From Sabethes cyaneus (Eukaryota; Arthropoda; Insecta; Diptera; Culicidae): a stretch of DNA of 64,000 nt. The notes beneath the pieces are model-generated. The model saw only the letters and a list, made by a program, of their open reading frames with translations, had not been told where the DNA came from and searched no databases. This document shows, one piece after another, positions 1 to 12,499 of this stretch (position 1 is its first letter; each line of letters starts with the position of its first letter). The position numbers and the translations under genes are program-made. The DNA lies in NCBI RefSeq assembly GCF_943734655.1, contig NC_071354.1, forward strand, positions 2,949,001 to 3,013,000, written 5' to 3'.

Positions 1-3000
1 AGGTGCAATCAAAAAATAGAAATAAAACGGAATGTTTGCTATTTGCACAATCTCCTACCATGGTATGTTCTGTTTCAGTCATTGCGCCAGTTACGGTGTC
101 GCGGCAAGTTTGTCCGGCTCGGCTGCTCCGGGGCCAAGTTGTGTCATCGTGATCATGCGGCTCATTTCCTACGCTTTGCCCCTCAAACGCTCTAACGGGG
201 TCGAGAATGAACTCGACGAAATGCGACAATAGAAAGAATGTCTGAGAATTGCTTTGATAACGTCCAGCTGATGTCAGGTTGGGTTGGGTGATTTATAGAG
301 CGTTCCATTCCTTTGAGAGAACTTGGTCGAAGGGGTATTATTTTCTCGACGAAGGAAAAAGGACACGATCGTTGTAGATGCGACTACTCACCGGAACAAA
401 TAAATGTTTGTTTGAATACTTCCGCTTATCTCATCTAATCTAATGTGCGCTCTTGCTTTTGGATTGCTTCTTGCCATTACGCAAGAGCAATAACTTTGAA
501 AAGAACCGTAATGCCAATTTTGCACAGTCCGCGCAGTAAATAGTTTCGTACAATAGGAATTTTCGTGTATATTACATAAACAGTCTAATCAGGAATCCCT
601 CATGTTTTGTCAAGTTATGTTTTCTAAAAATAGAAAAATATAACTATGACAAACTAAAAACTAGCTCGAAAAGAAATCTATCATTGAACACGGTGCTCGG
701 GATATAGACGTTCCAGAGTCTGTAAAGGTTTCAAAGTTTATCTTTCTTATCCAATCCTAATTAACAGTTTGTTCTCCTTTTCTTTTACAGCCAAGTGAAT
801 TTGATTCTGCCCATGTAACTTTTTCTATCACAACTCGCAAATCCAATAGAAAGATTCGCAAGACATTGCATTAAAGATTGCATCAAAGGTGGGCAGCATT
901 CGCAGCACGTACAGTGTAAAATCCAGCCAGACACTATAATCGACTTTATTATTTAAGTTGCAATCCTTAAAAACTGCAATTTCGTGTCAGTTCAAGGTGT
1001 GCAACTCAAGTAGCAGTTTCGTTCGGTTAACAAAACGAACGTCTCGTCAGTCAAAAAAAATACACAATACGCAAATTTCATGTTTCGAATTCAGAAGCAA
1101 TCTAACAAAAATCAGTTTTTTTCCTCCCAGCAGGCTTCATTGCTATGTACATGTATTCATAATTAATATGGCGATATAGAGGTTTATTTTACCTCCCAGG
1201 GGAGCGAGAAAATTAATTTCTATTTTCGCCCCTCGCATCGCGTCGGAAACAGACGTAAATTTTTCTGACGAATCACGTCAAAAACACTCCAAGTAGCTGC
1301 TTTCCGGTTCCCGGGGCGAAGCAGATGGATTTGTATTCCAGCGCTCCATGTATTCAATCAACTCGAAACAATCGAGCAACGATTTTCCGAACATTCCACT
1401 GCGTGTTGTTCTGCGCGTTCCGTTTCGGGTGTGGGTGAAGTGAGATGAATGTTCTGTCTGTGACTAAGCCGATGATGATTATGATGAAGTGAAACAATTC
1501 CAAGAGTTTTGCCATCGATAGCACCATTATTCACAGTATATGTGCATATAAAACCAGAAGCTTTTCCCATGGGTACATATATCAATGATTGCAAACCAAT
1601 AGTAAATATGTGCTGTGAAAGGCTCAACAATAAATTGTGAGACTGGCTCATTGCCTTATAATGGAGCAATCCACTCGCTTATGAGGGCCGGGCAGAGTGA
1701 TTCCAATGTCTGAATTCTACTAAAGATTGTAGATTTTCGTTGTGGTCTTTTGCAAGCTAAAATATTGTTATAATAATGGCTTCTGTTTCTGTTTCCTCGA
1801 AATTGCTTTTATCTAACCGATTACATCCTTTATCAATTCCATCATCATTTCAGTTCCAATCGATCTAATCTGACTTTTACCTCACTAACAAGCTAACCGA
1901 TGCTGGTAAATTATCATGAAAAGCAGCTTAACCTTTCGCATTATTTTTAACAACAGCTGTAAGCAGCTTTACAATGGTATAAACGTGTTTCAATTGGTAT
2001 CCTGTTGATAATTAATTCAAGCCACTCCGCAGCCCGATTGCTGTTTTCTCCCTCAGACAGACAAACAATCCTTTTCGACGGAAAATTATGAACCTCCGTG
2101 ATACTCTCCATTGTCGTTAAGGGAATATGTAGTGGTGCAGTGCCGAGTGCTTTCCTGGAATTGAGGATCACAATAGTAGACAACAAACTTTGGGTCTGAA
2201 ATTTTCGGGTTGGCCGACTTCAGCGCACCGATTGGAGTTAAAACAAACGACAGCTTTTGGGCATCCCCTTTGATTCGTTTAATAGTATTGCCCCGTTCAT
2301 AACGATATCAACTGGAGTTACAGGTAATTTATAACATGTCGTTAAGAAGCAATTTAAAAGAATGGCAAAATAATTAGGATCTCAAATGACGTGTAGGTCT
2401 CTAATTTTTTCTGCTTATTGTGGCTGTACAAAGAACTGTAATAGCCCTTTATCGTTCATCAAATCCATTCAGCAATTTCAGACGAATACGGACTCGATTT
2501 CGACTTGCCTGTCTATCCATTTTCTATAATATCGTACTATCTATCCGTACTATGCTATCCTATAAGATAATATCTTATTATTATTCCTAGAAATCCATTC
2601 CACGAATTCTGACTATTTGTCTGGGACTCTTTTGTGTGAAATCTCTTTCATTCAAGTGGTATAAAATATATATCATTAATATTACCTCTTTATTTTGTTG
2701 CTTTATATTGGACATTGTCCAAAGCAAAGCCGCAAATTTTGTCAGGTATACTCGAATGACTAACCATTGACTCAAAATATTATTCTATTTTTATGCGGTA
2801 TTGGACAAGATGTTGTTCCGTAATGATTTTTTGCCGATGACAGTTATAATATAATAACAGCCGAGCTCGTCTTTTAGTACTCGTTATGAGAAAAATAGTA
2901 ACAGTGGCTCTACAAAAGATAGTCTCCGTAACTATCACAGTAGCATTTCTGGCATACATGGCTCTAAAGAAACAGTGGCTTTCGTGAGTCGGTTTTGCTT

Positions 3001-4220
3001 TTACTAAATAAAAATCATTGAAATGAATCATAGTTTGTTTAGCATAATTTAAAAATACTTAATGGTTATTTCACACTAGCTACACCGTGTAGCGTCAGTA
3101 CATTGTTTTACGTAGGCGGTTTTTTAAAAAAATCTGTCTCGGTAAAAAAATCCACATGGAACAATCCACGTTGCTTGTGGTGTTGTCGATTTTGGTTAGG
3201 GTCCTGGGTTGTGAAAGGCAATCTCTCTGCATTTTGTTGCTACGCTAATGAGCGAGCAAATTTTAATGAATGAGAGAAAAAAATGGTATGAATGAAAGGG
3301 AAAAATTTATGCCGCCGTCTGGTGGTTGTAATTTTCCCGTGAGGCTAATTGCATACTGAACTTTTTCACTCTGCATTCATTTTGTGGACGTTGAACGTTG
3401 AATCCAGGGCGGGCAGATTTCCTTCTCTGCTGAGTGCTCTTGTCCGGGAATATAGCAACACCCGTGCTTTGAGCCTTCCGGTCCATTAGACGGACGAAAC
3501 ATTCATTTGTATGTTCGCCGTCGTTGTGTTCTCTGACAAGCTTGAAAGACAAAAAATCAAGCTCAATGCATTGAATAGGTATAAAGAATTTTTAACCACA
3601 TCTTTTCTATTTTACAGTAGGTGAGTCATTAATTAAATTAATCATTATTGAATTAAAAAATATAAAACAAATGGTAGTTTAATCAACTATGAAATTTATA
3701 TGTAACAACATTTGAACTAAAACAGTTTTATATTCCCGTCTAAAATAAGAAGACAACAGTTAATGAAAGAAGCTTACAGCACAACATCACTGCAGGCAAA
3801 TGATTCATCAGCTCGTTCGCTTTTCTGCGGAATGTGGATTGACTTCGGTTGGTTAGTGTCCTAATTGAAATTTCAACGCCAACGATGTGCAGTGAAATGA
3901 CGATTTGTAATCGGATTCCCACTTGTCTTCGGCAGCTATTATTGCAGCGAATTGAATTGCATTGTAGCGAATTACGGAAGCTGCGAGCCATGACGATCGA
4001 TAACCGAACAAATTAGAATGCGACAGCGCTTTGTGCAGATTGTGTCTAGGATTATTCCGAGAATAGGTGGCCATATAATCAGGCTACAGTTTGAAATTAT
4101 ACTGCTAATGGGAGTCACAGGATAAACACATAAAGAATGTAACCGTCAAAATCCGGACAAAGGAAAATAATTCACAATAAAAAATCGAGGATTAACTGCC
4201 TATGAGTTATTATTAATTTA
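1..4220. other. Non-coding stretch, no gene recognised
   Basis: AT-rich DNA with only short ORFs that match no family I recognise. Homopolymer-rich stretches are common. A 17-base near-palindrome of ATAAGATA and its complement lies near 2,560-2,580. I see no transposon ends or coding exons I can defend. Confidence 0.5.
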
Positions 4221-4223
4221 CTA

Positions 4224-4790
4224 GCTGACTGTCCGATCTTACTCGGGGTCTTTTTGTCTCTCAGTCACTTGTATCACTGTTACATAACAGAGTAACGAAA
4301 ATTTTCAAAATGCAAGAAACAAACCCCTTTTTCTTCATTTAAATATGTGTACTCTTTGTCAGATCCCCCTACTGTTGTCCCCCAGCTAGTTGTATATCTG
4401 CCTTCTTTTCGGTAATGCATATAAAGATAGACACAAAGCCTTTTTTAGGTTTTGAAAGCACCTTGTAAATGGTCACCTTATTCCTCATTTCGAAATCCCC
4501 TCTTGTCGTTCAGGCATTTGAATTACTCTTGTTCCAAATGCAAGGGAAACGCACCCTTTTACTCATTTGAACCATCCTCCCCCTTGTAAAAGACCGCCTC
4601 TCCCTTTTGTCCCCTGATTCTTTCATGTCAAGGAACATGTGTGCCAAGTTTGCTGAAGAGCCATTCAGGCGTTTCGGGGATATGGCGGACCATACATTCA
4701 TACTCACGATCTTCCTGTTGACCCTCCCAGTCAGCTCCCCCTTCTGTCACGTAGTCATTTATGCATCTGTTTGCTCGCTAAAAATCCTTA
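4224..4790 (+). repeat. Diverged repeat related to the CTAGCTGAC-type element
   Basis: The block opens with CTAGCTGACTGTCCGATC, which resembles the start of the larger element at 12,255 (CTAGCTGACCCGACAAAC). It then has alternating C-rich and T-rich runs, and ends with a segment of the style 'gtgccaagtttgctgaagag ... gcgtttcggggatatggcgg'. Segments of this kind recur in insect dispersed repeats. No protein is encoded. Class is unassigned and the boundaries are approximate. Confidence 0.4.
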
Positions 4791-4814
4791 TAACGTAAAG
4801 GAAAAAGCCTTTTA

Positions 4815-5440
4815 TCATATATCTTTCTTCTGACCAGCTTCCCGAGAAAGACGTTCTCGTCCATGATTCTCCATAGTTCTTCACGGCCGATGGTATCATA
4901 AACAGTTTTGAAATCAACGAACAATGTGTAGAAACTCTGTACTCATGGCCTGTTTGGAGGGTCTGCTACATCGCAAATATTGGTTGACCGTCTTGCAACG
5001 AAGCCGAATTGACCAATTCCTCAAAACCGGTTCGTACTTGGGAGAGTACTTTGTAGACGGTATTGAGAACGGTGATCGTACGACAATTCTCAAAGTTCAA
5101 CTTGTCGTTTTTCTTGTAGATCGGAAAGGCAATCCCATTTTTTCCATTCTTCCGAATTCCGGTGGCTGTTCCGTATCCCAGATTCCAACCGTTATCGGTG
5201 CAGACAAACCAGTTTTTCTGGTCCCATTTTAGTGAGTTCCACTCTGAAGTCTTCTTTCCCAAAATTGTTATTTCGTTGCTTCATGGCCTTCTTAACTTTG
5301 CCAATGGTTGGGGCTAGCAAATCTCCCATGTTTGTCGCATCAGCGAAATTCCTTTCCCTGCCATCATAGTTCTCCGTCTGTGCGCTATTCAGGTGTTCAT
5401 CGAAGTATTGCTTCCATTCGAATTCTACCATTTTAAAGAA
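4815..5440 (-). pseudogene. RTE-like retrotransposon, reverse transcriptase N-terminal fragment (broken)
   Basis: Minus-strand translations in several frames match the larger copy at 54.86-56.42 kb. WKQYFDEHLNS corresponds to WKQFFDEHLNG there. PIYKKNDKLNFENCRTITVLN corresponds to the finger region beginning PIYKKGDRLD, followed by VYKVLSQ. VDFKTVYDTIGREELWRIM corresponds to motif A (DFKAAYDTVDRDKLWQIM). The frame changes at least twice, and motifs B and C are absent, so this is a dead partial copy. No endonuclease domain or 3' tail is seen. The family role is target-primed reverse transcription; this copy cannot perform it. Confidence 0.8.
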
Positions 5441-5468
5441 CGTCTAACCATCGACAGGAAATCCGGAA

Positions 5469-5957
5469 GTGGTAAGAAAAGCGAAGACTCATTCGAAAGG
5501 AATGGCTCTATTCAAACGGAACCATAAACTGTCATTAGGGAAACACTGCGAACATGGTAGGATTTCAGTTCATATTAAACCGCATTTAATCATAATGTAC
5601 AATAGATATCATTTTTACTGTGACAATGCGGATAAATTAAGTAGAAAATATGTCATTACTCTGCAGCTTCATCGAATGCTGCAGCTGCGGGAAAACGAAT
5701 CAGAAGCTGTCAAAGTCGCTGCAGCGAACTACAGAATGCCACCGACGAATGGATCTGTCAGCATCAACATTTCAACATCGTTTCCACTATACCAAGCGAA
5801 ATCATTTTCTTTTATACGGCAATCCACAAAAAACACCTTTCAATGCACTCTTTTCCATGGCAAAATTATTTATGTGAACGATGATATATTTTCAATCAAC
5901 TACTGTTTGAATGTTTCCTATGCAGAAGCCATTCCATATGAAATGTTCTGGCGGTAG
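5469..5957 (+). CDS. Unassigned 162-codon ORF, probably not a gene
   Basis: This is an open frame of 162 codons next to the RTE fragment. It has no signal peptide, membrane segment or motif I recognise, and its codon use is AT-rich like the surrounding non-coding DNA. Its first ~25 residues are basic (RKAKTHSKG...). An ORF of this length can occur by chance in a 64 kb window. It is listed only because it is among the longer unexplained open frames. Confidence 0.12.
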   Translation: MVRKAKTHSKGMALFKRNHKLSLGKHCEHGRISVHIKPHLIIMYNRYHFYCDNADKLSRKYVITLQLHRMLQLRENESEAVKVAAANYRMPPTNGSVSINISTSFPLYQAKSFSFIRQSTKNTFQCTLFHGKIIYVNDDIFSINYCLNVSYAEAIPYEMFWR

Positions 5958-8900
5958 GGTCTGGTGATAAAATCGAGCTAAAATTCCGCCGATTCTGTGC
6001 GGAGAAATGCAGGATCAAAAGGCAACTTTGTTCGATTTCCCAACGGGAAAATTAAAAAAAATGCAATAAAGTAAACGTTCCAGACCACGGTGGAAGCGTT
6101 CAGACGTAAGAAATGCTTATTGGTAAACTGCACAAAAGGAAGCGCTTGGGCGGTGGGTTTACGGGCAGTCCAATTTCACAAGTAAAATGGCAATTAACTT
6201 AACGAGCTAAAGTAAAGATTACCCTGGGGCAGAGCAAGATATTTGTACATCTTTAGGATTAACGTTAGACTCCTTCAGTGGAATAACCATTACATTGGAA
6301 GCTCTTCTAGGATTTGTGCTATTAAAACTTTTGGTCAAAATTAAATTATCTTCATTTCAAATTTGATGAAAAATCCGTCCGATGATCATTTATTTTAACT
6401 AAATTTAACTCTAACCACCTACCGTGCAGTGCCCTCGTCAGGATAGTCACCGGGAATGCAAATAGTATGAATAGGTGAATGGAGCCAGCAGGCAACAAAA
6501 GTAAAGCTAAGCATACGAAGCTTTATAAATGCATAGTATACGGTGCTAAGCACGTCCTAGCAGATAATAAAACGAGCTTATGAATGGAATAATTCACATT
6601 TCCATGCTAACTGCTGCTCATCACTAGAGACATCACTAGATGCAGTCCTGGCACGTATATGGTGCAATTCTTAATGAGTAACTCTTTCAAACAGCAGACG
6701 ATTGCAGCGGAAATTCGACATATCCAATTGCCAAACAAGTTTCGATTTAGCTTCTCGCCGCACAGAGCAACTTTCTACCAATGAACAAGACTAAGCTTCA
6801 CTGCATAAGAAGGGCGTCATAATAATCTCATTTTGACGCAACCTAGACCCAATCACTGGAACACTTGTGCTGCTGCATATGGTAAAGAAGCCCAACAAGT
6901 GGGAATAGAAAACTTTCTAAATTGATCACTATCTTTACCGGCAATCTCTTTCTACAGCAAAATGGTACCATGCATACCATCTTGACGGTGCTTCGGCCCG
7001 AAGGCGAGTAAATGAAAATCAATATCGGGATTAGTTTTGTTATCATGCCACCCCATTCTATCGGGAGAAGCAAAAAATTGAATTTAACATGCTGACATCC
7101 TGAAGCTGCTGGGGAAACAAACCTTACCGGTTCGGAGTGTTTCTGTGGGCTCCATGCGGAGAAACCCGATGGTGCCCTGCTGTTTTTCATTAAGATATTG
7201 CTAGATCCCAACGAAAATGGTGTCAATCTACTGTCAAATTTAGTGCCGAATCGGGTGAATGTCATAAAAATTACGTGACAGAAATGTCTGAATGTTGATG
7301 CAGTTTGCAATGTAGACAGATTAATTTTAACCTATATAAATGTCCGTGTTGTGTCACTGTTAGTTGGACATATTTGTGAAATGTGTCACGTTTGTTGAGT
7401 TTTCACAAACAAAGGTTTAAGTTTGTTGCAATACCATTTAGCTAAAATTTTCAGGAAGGCTCACTGAAATAGGTCAGATTCATTATTTATTAGCCATGCA
7501 AAATCTGCACACCACAATACTATTTTATGGGTATGCATATGCAGGCATTCCGTGAAAAGAAGTACTGCCAAAATTCAAAAGCGCAAAAATCACAGTTTTT
7601 ACCTGTAATGAAACTAATATTTTTAGCAGAAAACGGTATTGTTTGGTTCGCATTTGCGGTAATTTCCGTTTCCTCAGATAAAAACGAAACGCCATGCGTC
7701 TCCATGCGTCTCCATTGCATTCTCGCAACTTTATTTCTGTAAATAATGACGATGCATGGGGCCACTGTAACTGTAAAAATCAAGCTTAAAAAATCGGAGC
7801 ACGATTCGATAGTAGTTTTTATATGAAAGTACTGTATTATTCAGTTTTTTTATTATTATGAAGAAGAGAATAAACAAAGAATAAAAATTCAGTATTAAGA
7901 TAAAAGAAAAAAGGAATTAATTTTGTCCACTTGTTCACACAACATCTGCGAGTTGTTTTTCTAGGGTTCCTCCCAATCAGGATATTTATTCAATCGTGTT
8001 CAATCAACGGTGTTCGTCACACCCGTCACCAAACCACCCGAACTCCTGTTTGGCATTTCGTTATCCTTGCCGAATTTGCATACCGTTTTTATACATCTGC
8101 AAGCTGCAACTTAATTCTGTGATAAAAATAATTTGCATTTTTGTGATGGATGGATAGGGTTTGCTGATGAATTTGCATTTCGCTTCTTTTGGGTTTGTTG
8201 AATAATTTATAAGAGGACTTGTTGGCAACAATTGTCGAGAGCAGCTTGCCCAAACAAGTTTTACCTTTACGATTCGAATGTTTGAATTTGAAAATCTGTC
8301 ATTATTCTCTGCAACAATGATAGCTTCATGGAAATGTTTGTCCTTCTTATTTAAAGACAGAGTTGTACGAAAAACCTTATTGTATTTTATGTAAATAGGC
8401 GAACAGGTATATTAAGTTATTCCTATTAGCACTAGCTGGAAAAAGTGAATTGAAAGACACTTAGATAAAATATCCAATCAAGATAAAATTAGAGTCTACT
8501 GTAAAAGCTTGGTACATCCTCGTCTGTCAAGTACGAGCTAGCCTGCGATCGAAACCGACAGGATGGCATTTCGTACCAGGAGACTCCCCTCTGCTGACAT
8601 AACAAATTACTAAACCAACGCTCTAGGCTGCAAGTTGGAGAGGCTGCTCAGCCGAAAAATAGAAATCCCTAATTCTCACGGGAAGCGAGCCAACTCGTTC
8701 GGCATTCGGCGAAACAGTTTTTCCAACGCAAACAAACGTCTCTCCGTAGTAAGGTGGGAAATTGTTTGAAAGTAAGCCCCAAATTTTCGATAATAATCCG
8801 AATAATCGTAATTCCCAGCGGGTCTAAATGACGGTTCTCCTCGGGGTTACCGTTATCAGGTTACGCTTCGTATCCAGCAGGTCGGCAGACTTTCCAATCA

Positions 8901-9456
8901 GGCAATCTGTTATCGTTATTGAAACAACCCAGGATTTTTTCGGATTTCTCCATGGACTAACCTGGTCAGGTCGAAATTATGATAAATGGAAGCCGAAATT
9001 GAAAATAGGGATCCCGTGTCCGTCCGGAGGAAGCATCAACGGCTATAACCATTCTTGCAAAGCGCCGGGATATAGCAAATTTACCTCTCGAGAACGGAAT
9101 TCAAGCTTCATGCAGGCGGGAAAATTGAAGAGCTAGCGTTTTGTTCTGTGCTACTGTTAAGCTCTTCAAGAGTCTGTCTGTTTCGAATGGTTATGCACTC
9201 ATTGTCAGATGATAAATCCATGCTGTAGTGTTATCGGTATTAATTTAATACTGAGGTTAGATTGTCGTAAAGTATAGGTACGGTAAAATTGTACTATATT
9301 AGACAACATCATCTTTCACAATTAGACTATATCAAGACATCTCGCAAGAACATGAAAAAATACGTGATTCGTCAGCGTGTCACGGATTCACAGCCAAACA
9401 TAAACTCTGTCATATGCTTGTGCTTCTATTTTCGTTCTGCCACGAATAACCTGTAT
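5958..9456. other. Non-coding stretch, no gene recognised
   Basis: No transposon ends, tandem arrays or coding exons are recognised. A minus-strand open frame of 155 codons at 6,843-7,310 has no family signature. The interval is otherwise AT-rich unique-looking sequence. Confidence 0.45.
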
Positions 9457-9480
9457 TTTACTAGTTGGGTTTATGGCAGA

Positions 9481-9572
9481 TGCGATGGTGGCACCGAACG
9501 TGTCGCCGAAGATGATGATGTACCCCGCCACCACCGGAACTGGTCCATTCAGGGCAGTCCGCCAGCGCAGCT
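9481..9572. other. Candidate GC-rich protein-coding exon, strand uncertain
   Basis: A ~92 bp island of clearly higher GC stands out from AT-rich flanks. On the + strand it follows a plausible acceptor (pyrimidine-rich run, then TTTATGGCAG). The frame from ATG 9,485 reads MVAPNVSPKMMMYPATTGTG and onward, with mostly G or C third positions, up to a possible GT donor at about 9,572. On the - strand, another frame reads LRWRTALNGPVPVVAGYIII and onward, is hydrophobic and also GC3-rich, and begins just after a CAG that follows two stop codons. One strand may carry a real exon of a large gene whose other exons lie outside the window. I cannot assign a family. Confidence 0.35.
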
Positions 9573-11640
9573 GGGTTTATCATTCCGAAACCGCTCCAAA
9601 TCAAATCTCTTCATGGTGATGCTTTGTGTTTTACGACAGCAGGACAGCCTTTTTTTCGCGAATGCAGTCACAATTCCCGGTGGCAAAAAGAGCTATTTTA
9701 TGGCTCGTAATGGCTTTACGGAGGCAGCGTACTGGAAGCATTACGACTTGTAATTTTCGATTAACTTTCATAGTCTGCGTCTGTGGGGACAAATTTTCTA
9801 TAGTACATTAAAATTTTATGCTTTTTGGGAAATTTCAACTGCACCGCGCAATATTGCCGTAATGGGAATTTTTATTTCAACACATAATTTCATTGTTATG
9901 GAGTTATGGAGTGTTATGTTAAGATTTTCAAGCCAGCACATTACAGGAATCGGACCAATTAATTAGATACAGTGACAGTCTATCCAATGGAAACCATACA
10001 ACAACTTAGGGAAGTTTACTTTGTTTTGTCTGACAAATGTATGTCAAAATCCTCAGCCTAATCTGAGCATACTTCGAAGGTCAACTATCGTACCATGCTG
10101 TGTCCCTCATGTTGTAAAAGAGTGAAGGAAAGATGCATTGTTTTAATTTTCGACCTACATAAATAGAAAACTAACACTAACTGCTGTTGCTACGGGTTTT
10201 AGCACCAGAACGAGTCCATTAGGTAGAGTGCTTACTTAAGAATGCCGCTTGGGTTGAACTTGACTTTCACGGCGTGGCTCCTGGCAGGCGTAACTAACGT
10301 AGCGTGTTGAGTGATTCTAACAGACCGTGTTCTAAACCACACGGCGCAGGTTCGTCGATTGGGGGAAGCAGTTTCTCGTGAGTTACCTGCACTGTCCTGA
10401 GTGCCCTGTCCAAGTGTGAAAATCGTTTACTCTTCAGTTAGCACCGGTTGTCTTTGCGGAGAGGGTGCTTTAAAGTTTAAAGTACCGGAGATCAGCGTGT
10501 AATTGAAGGTTCCGTACTGGAAAATGGGTTAAAATAGCATTCTTACTTTGCCGGCACTCCGGGGCGACTGGAACGGAAAGCGCCTGTGAAGGAAAAACCG
10601 GATATGCTGCCTTTTAAGTTGTTTTCTGTCAGACCAAACACTTTGCGGAACATTCGCCGTGGGGTGCTTCACTTGGAAAACCGTGTGAGACACACAGAAA
10701 AAGCGTCGTATATTTCCTATGCGCAGCAGAGGTTCCTTTTATCTTGGATTATGACGGAGCAAAAGTAAACACATGCTCACACGGGTACTTGAAACCGATT
10801 TCTTGGAATTTTATCGTTACAGTTACAACGTGAAGCATCTATTGATTTGTTCTATTGCGGTGAGCTGTACACCTGGGTACTTACTAGTAGTTACTATCCA
10901 TCATGTGAACTGTAACTGTAATTTTCTGAAGTCCTTACTTTGAACCAAATTTCTCTAGCTTCAGATATGACGAGAATGTTTATAATTATTAAGAGAAATG
11001 AGAGATGTTGTCCTTTAATCATAATTTTAATTTTTTGACAGACACATATTTCGCCTTCGGTTTGCAGCATTCAGTATTGTATGGATCAAACTTAAAACCT
11101 GCAGGCTGGAGAAATTACATATCATGCGGGATAAATAAAAAACATCTTTCTCTATTCACAGATTTTATAACCATAGGTACACTTGCAATTTTGTTTCATG
11201 TTTAATTGTAGAATTAAATTACCTGAATAGTAATAAAAAGTATTCTAAAATGATAACATTATTGGTTGGTGTCAAACATTACATTTCATACTAAACCATA
11301 TGAACAATTTAATTGAGATTTTAAGCAGTTAACTTCGACATGCCGATTTTTTTGGGATTTATGAATAGTTCCCTTTCTTAATAATTGCTAAAATACTTAA
11401 CGTTTCTTTTGAAAAGCTGCTAAAAACCTCTAGCAAATATCCAATTCATCTAATTTTGACTTTGATCGTAACGGTAATGGTTCCCAGAATGTTACGATTT
11501 ATCTCCCTAGTGAACGGCCGAACTTGTGAAAAAATTGTTTTTCGGAAAAAAAAAATCATAGAGCACGCAATTTTCATGTGAAATTGCACGTGACTTGAAT
11601 ACAACATACAGAGGAAAAATGCTTCGAGAATCAATACGTA
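9573..11640. other. Non-coding stretch, no gene recognised
   Basis: The segment from about 10,200 to 10,640 is less AT-rich than its surroundings and could be an old repeat, but I could not place it in a family. The remainder is AT-rich with no usable ORF. Confidence 0.4.
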
Positions 11641-11658
11641 AGTATTAGTCGCCACCTA

Positions 11659-12201
11659 ATGTCTTGCCAAAATCGACAGCTTGGATTTATATTCAAAATT
11701 GCTGAAGAATTTCGTGACCCCATGTGCCTTCGATCACTTTACTATTCCCTGGTGCGTTCCGTCCTTGAGACCAACTCGGTTGTGTGGTGCCCATTCAATG
11801 CTAATTGGATAGCAAGAATTGAAGCCGTTCAGCGAAAATTCGTGCGATATGCTTTACGATTTCTTCCATGGCGAAATCAACACCAGCTACCACCGTATGT
11901 AGAGCGCTGCCAACTTCTTGAAATGCAGACTTTAGAGCGAAGGCGGTTCGAAGCTCAAGCTGTCTTTGTGGGAAAGGTTTTGTCTGGCGTGATCGATGCA
12001 CCTGTTATTCTACAACAGCTTAATATGTATGCACCCGAAAGGACTCTAAGGCCCAGAGATCTGTTGTACTTACCTCAGCGAAATGCAACGTACGGGCAAC
12101 ATGACCCTATCCGCTTCATGTCGACAAGCTTTAATGCTGTAGCTGATTTGTTTGATTTTAATATTACCGCAACAACGTTTAAACAACGGCTTCGAAGATG
12201 A
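11659..12201 (+). pseudogene. Jockey-like non-LTR retrotransposon, C-terminal end of the pol ORF
   Basis: A 180-codon open frame gives the post-RT C-terminal region typical of insect Jockey-like pol proteins. It contains LRSLYYSLVRSVLETNSVVWCP (first repeat ally alone: SLVRSVLETNSVVWCP), then a segment on RIEAVQRKFVRYALR, then a Y/ERC segment, GQHDPIRFMSTSFN and a final FDFNITATTFKQRLRR before the stop. The catalytic RT core and endonuclease are missing upstream, so the copy is 5'-truncated or its start is lost. The frame is intact over this part. The 3' untranslated part is interrupted at 12,254 by another element and seems to resume at 14,240, ending in an (AAATAAAC)-type tail. Clade assignment is from motif memory only. 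Confidence 0.75.
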
Positions 12202-12499
12202 ATATGTTTTTTTTTTGTGTATATTTATACTGCTTGTTTTGTGCTGCTTATTAATCACTAGCTGACCCGACAAACTTCGTATTGCCACAAATTAACCTGT
12301 GTTGTACATAAATCATGAATCTCGGATGATCTTTGTCACTTCTCGAGTTTTGCAAGCCCCCCAGTGGGCGGCGCTTCCGACGGCGGGTCACCGGCAACAC
12401 TCGCGACCGGCTCGTCCTGAATGATCTAGTGTTACTATAGATAGTTTTTGTGGTCTTGTTATTGATTAATGTTTTATGGAAGAGTCTCGAATTTCTCGA

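Noticed and set aside
6843..7310. 155-codon minus-strand ORF
   Set aside because: No domain, AT-biased codon use like the flanks, and no neighbouring exon or promoter signal.
8525..8640. tRNA-like sequence on the minus strand (TGGTTTAGTAATTTG with GGTTTCGATC)
   Set aside because: The T-arm pairing and loop length are not right, and no acceptor stem forms.
9289..9753. 154-codon + strand ORF covering the GC-rich island
   Set aside because: Only the ~92 bp island looks coding, and a different frame has the stronger codon bias there; the flanking parts look random.
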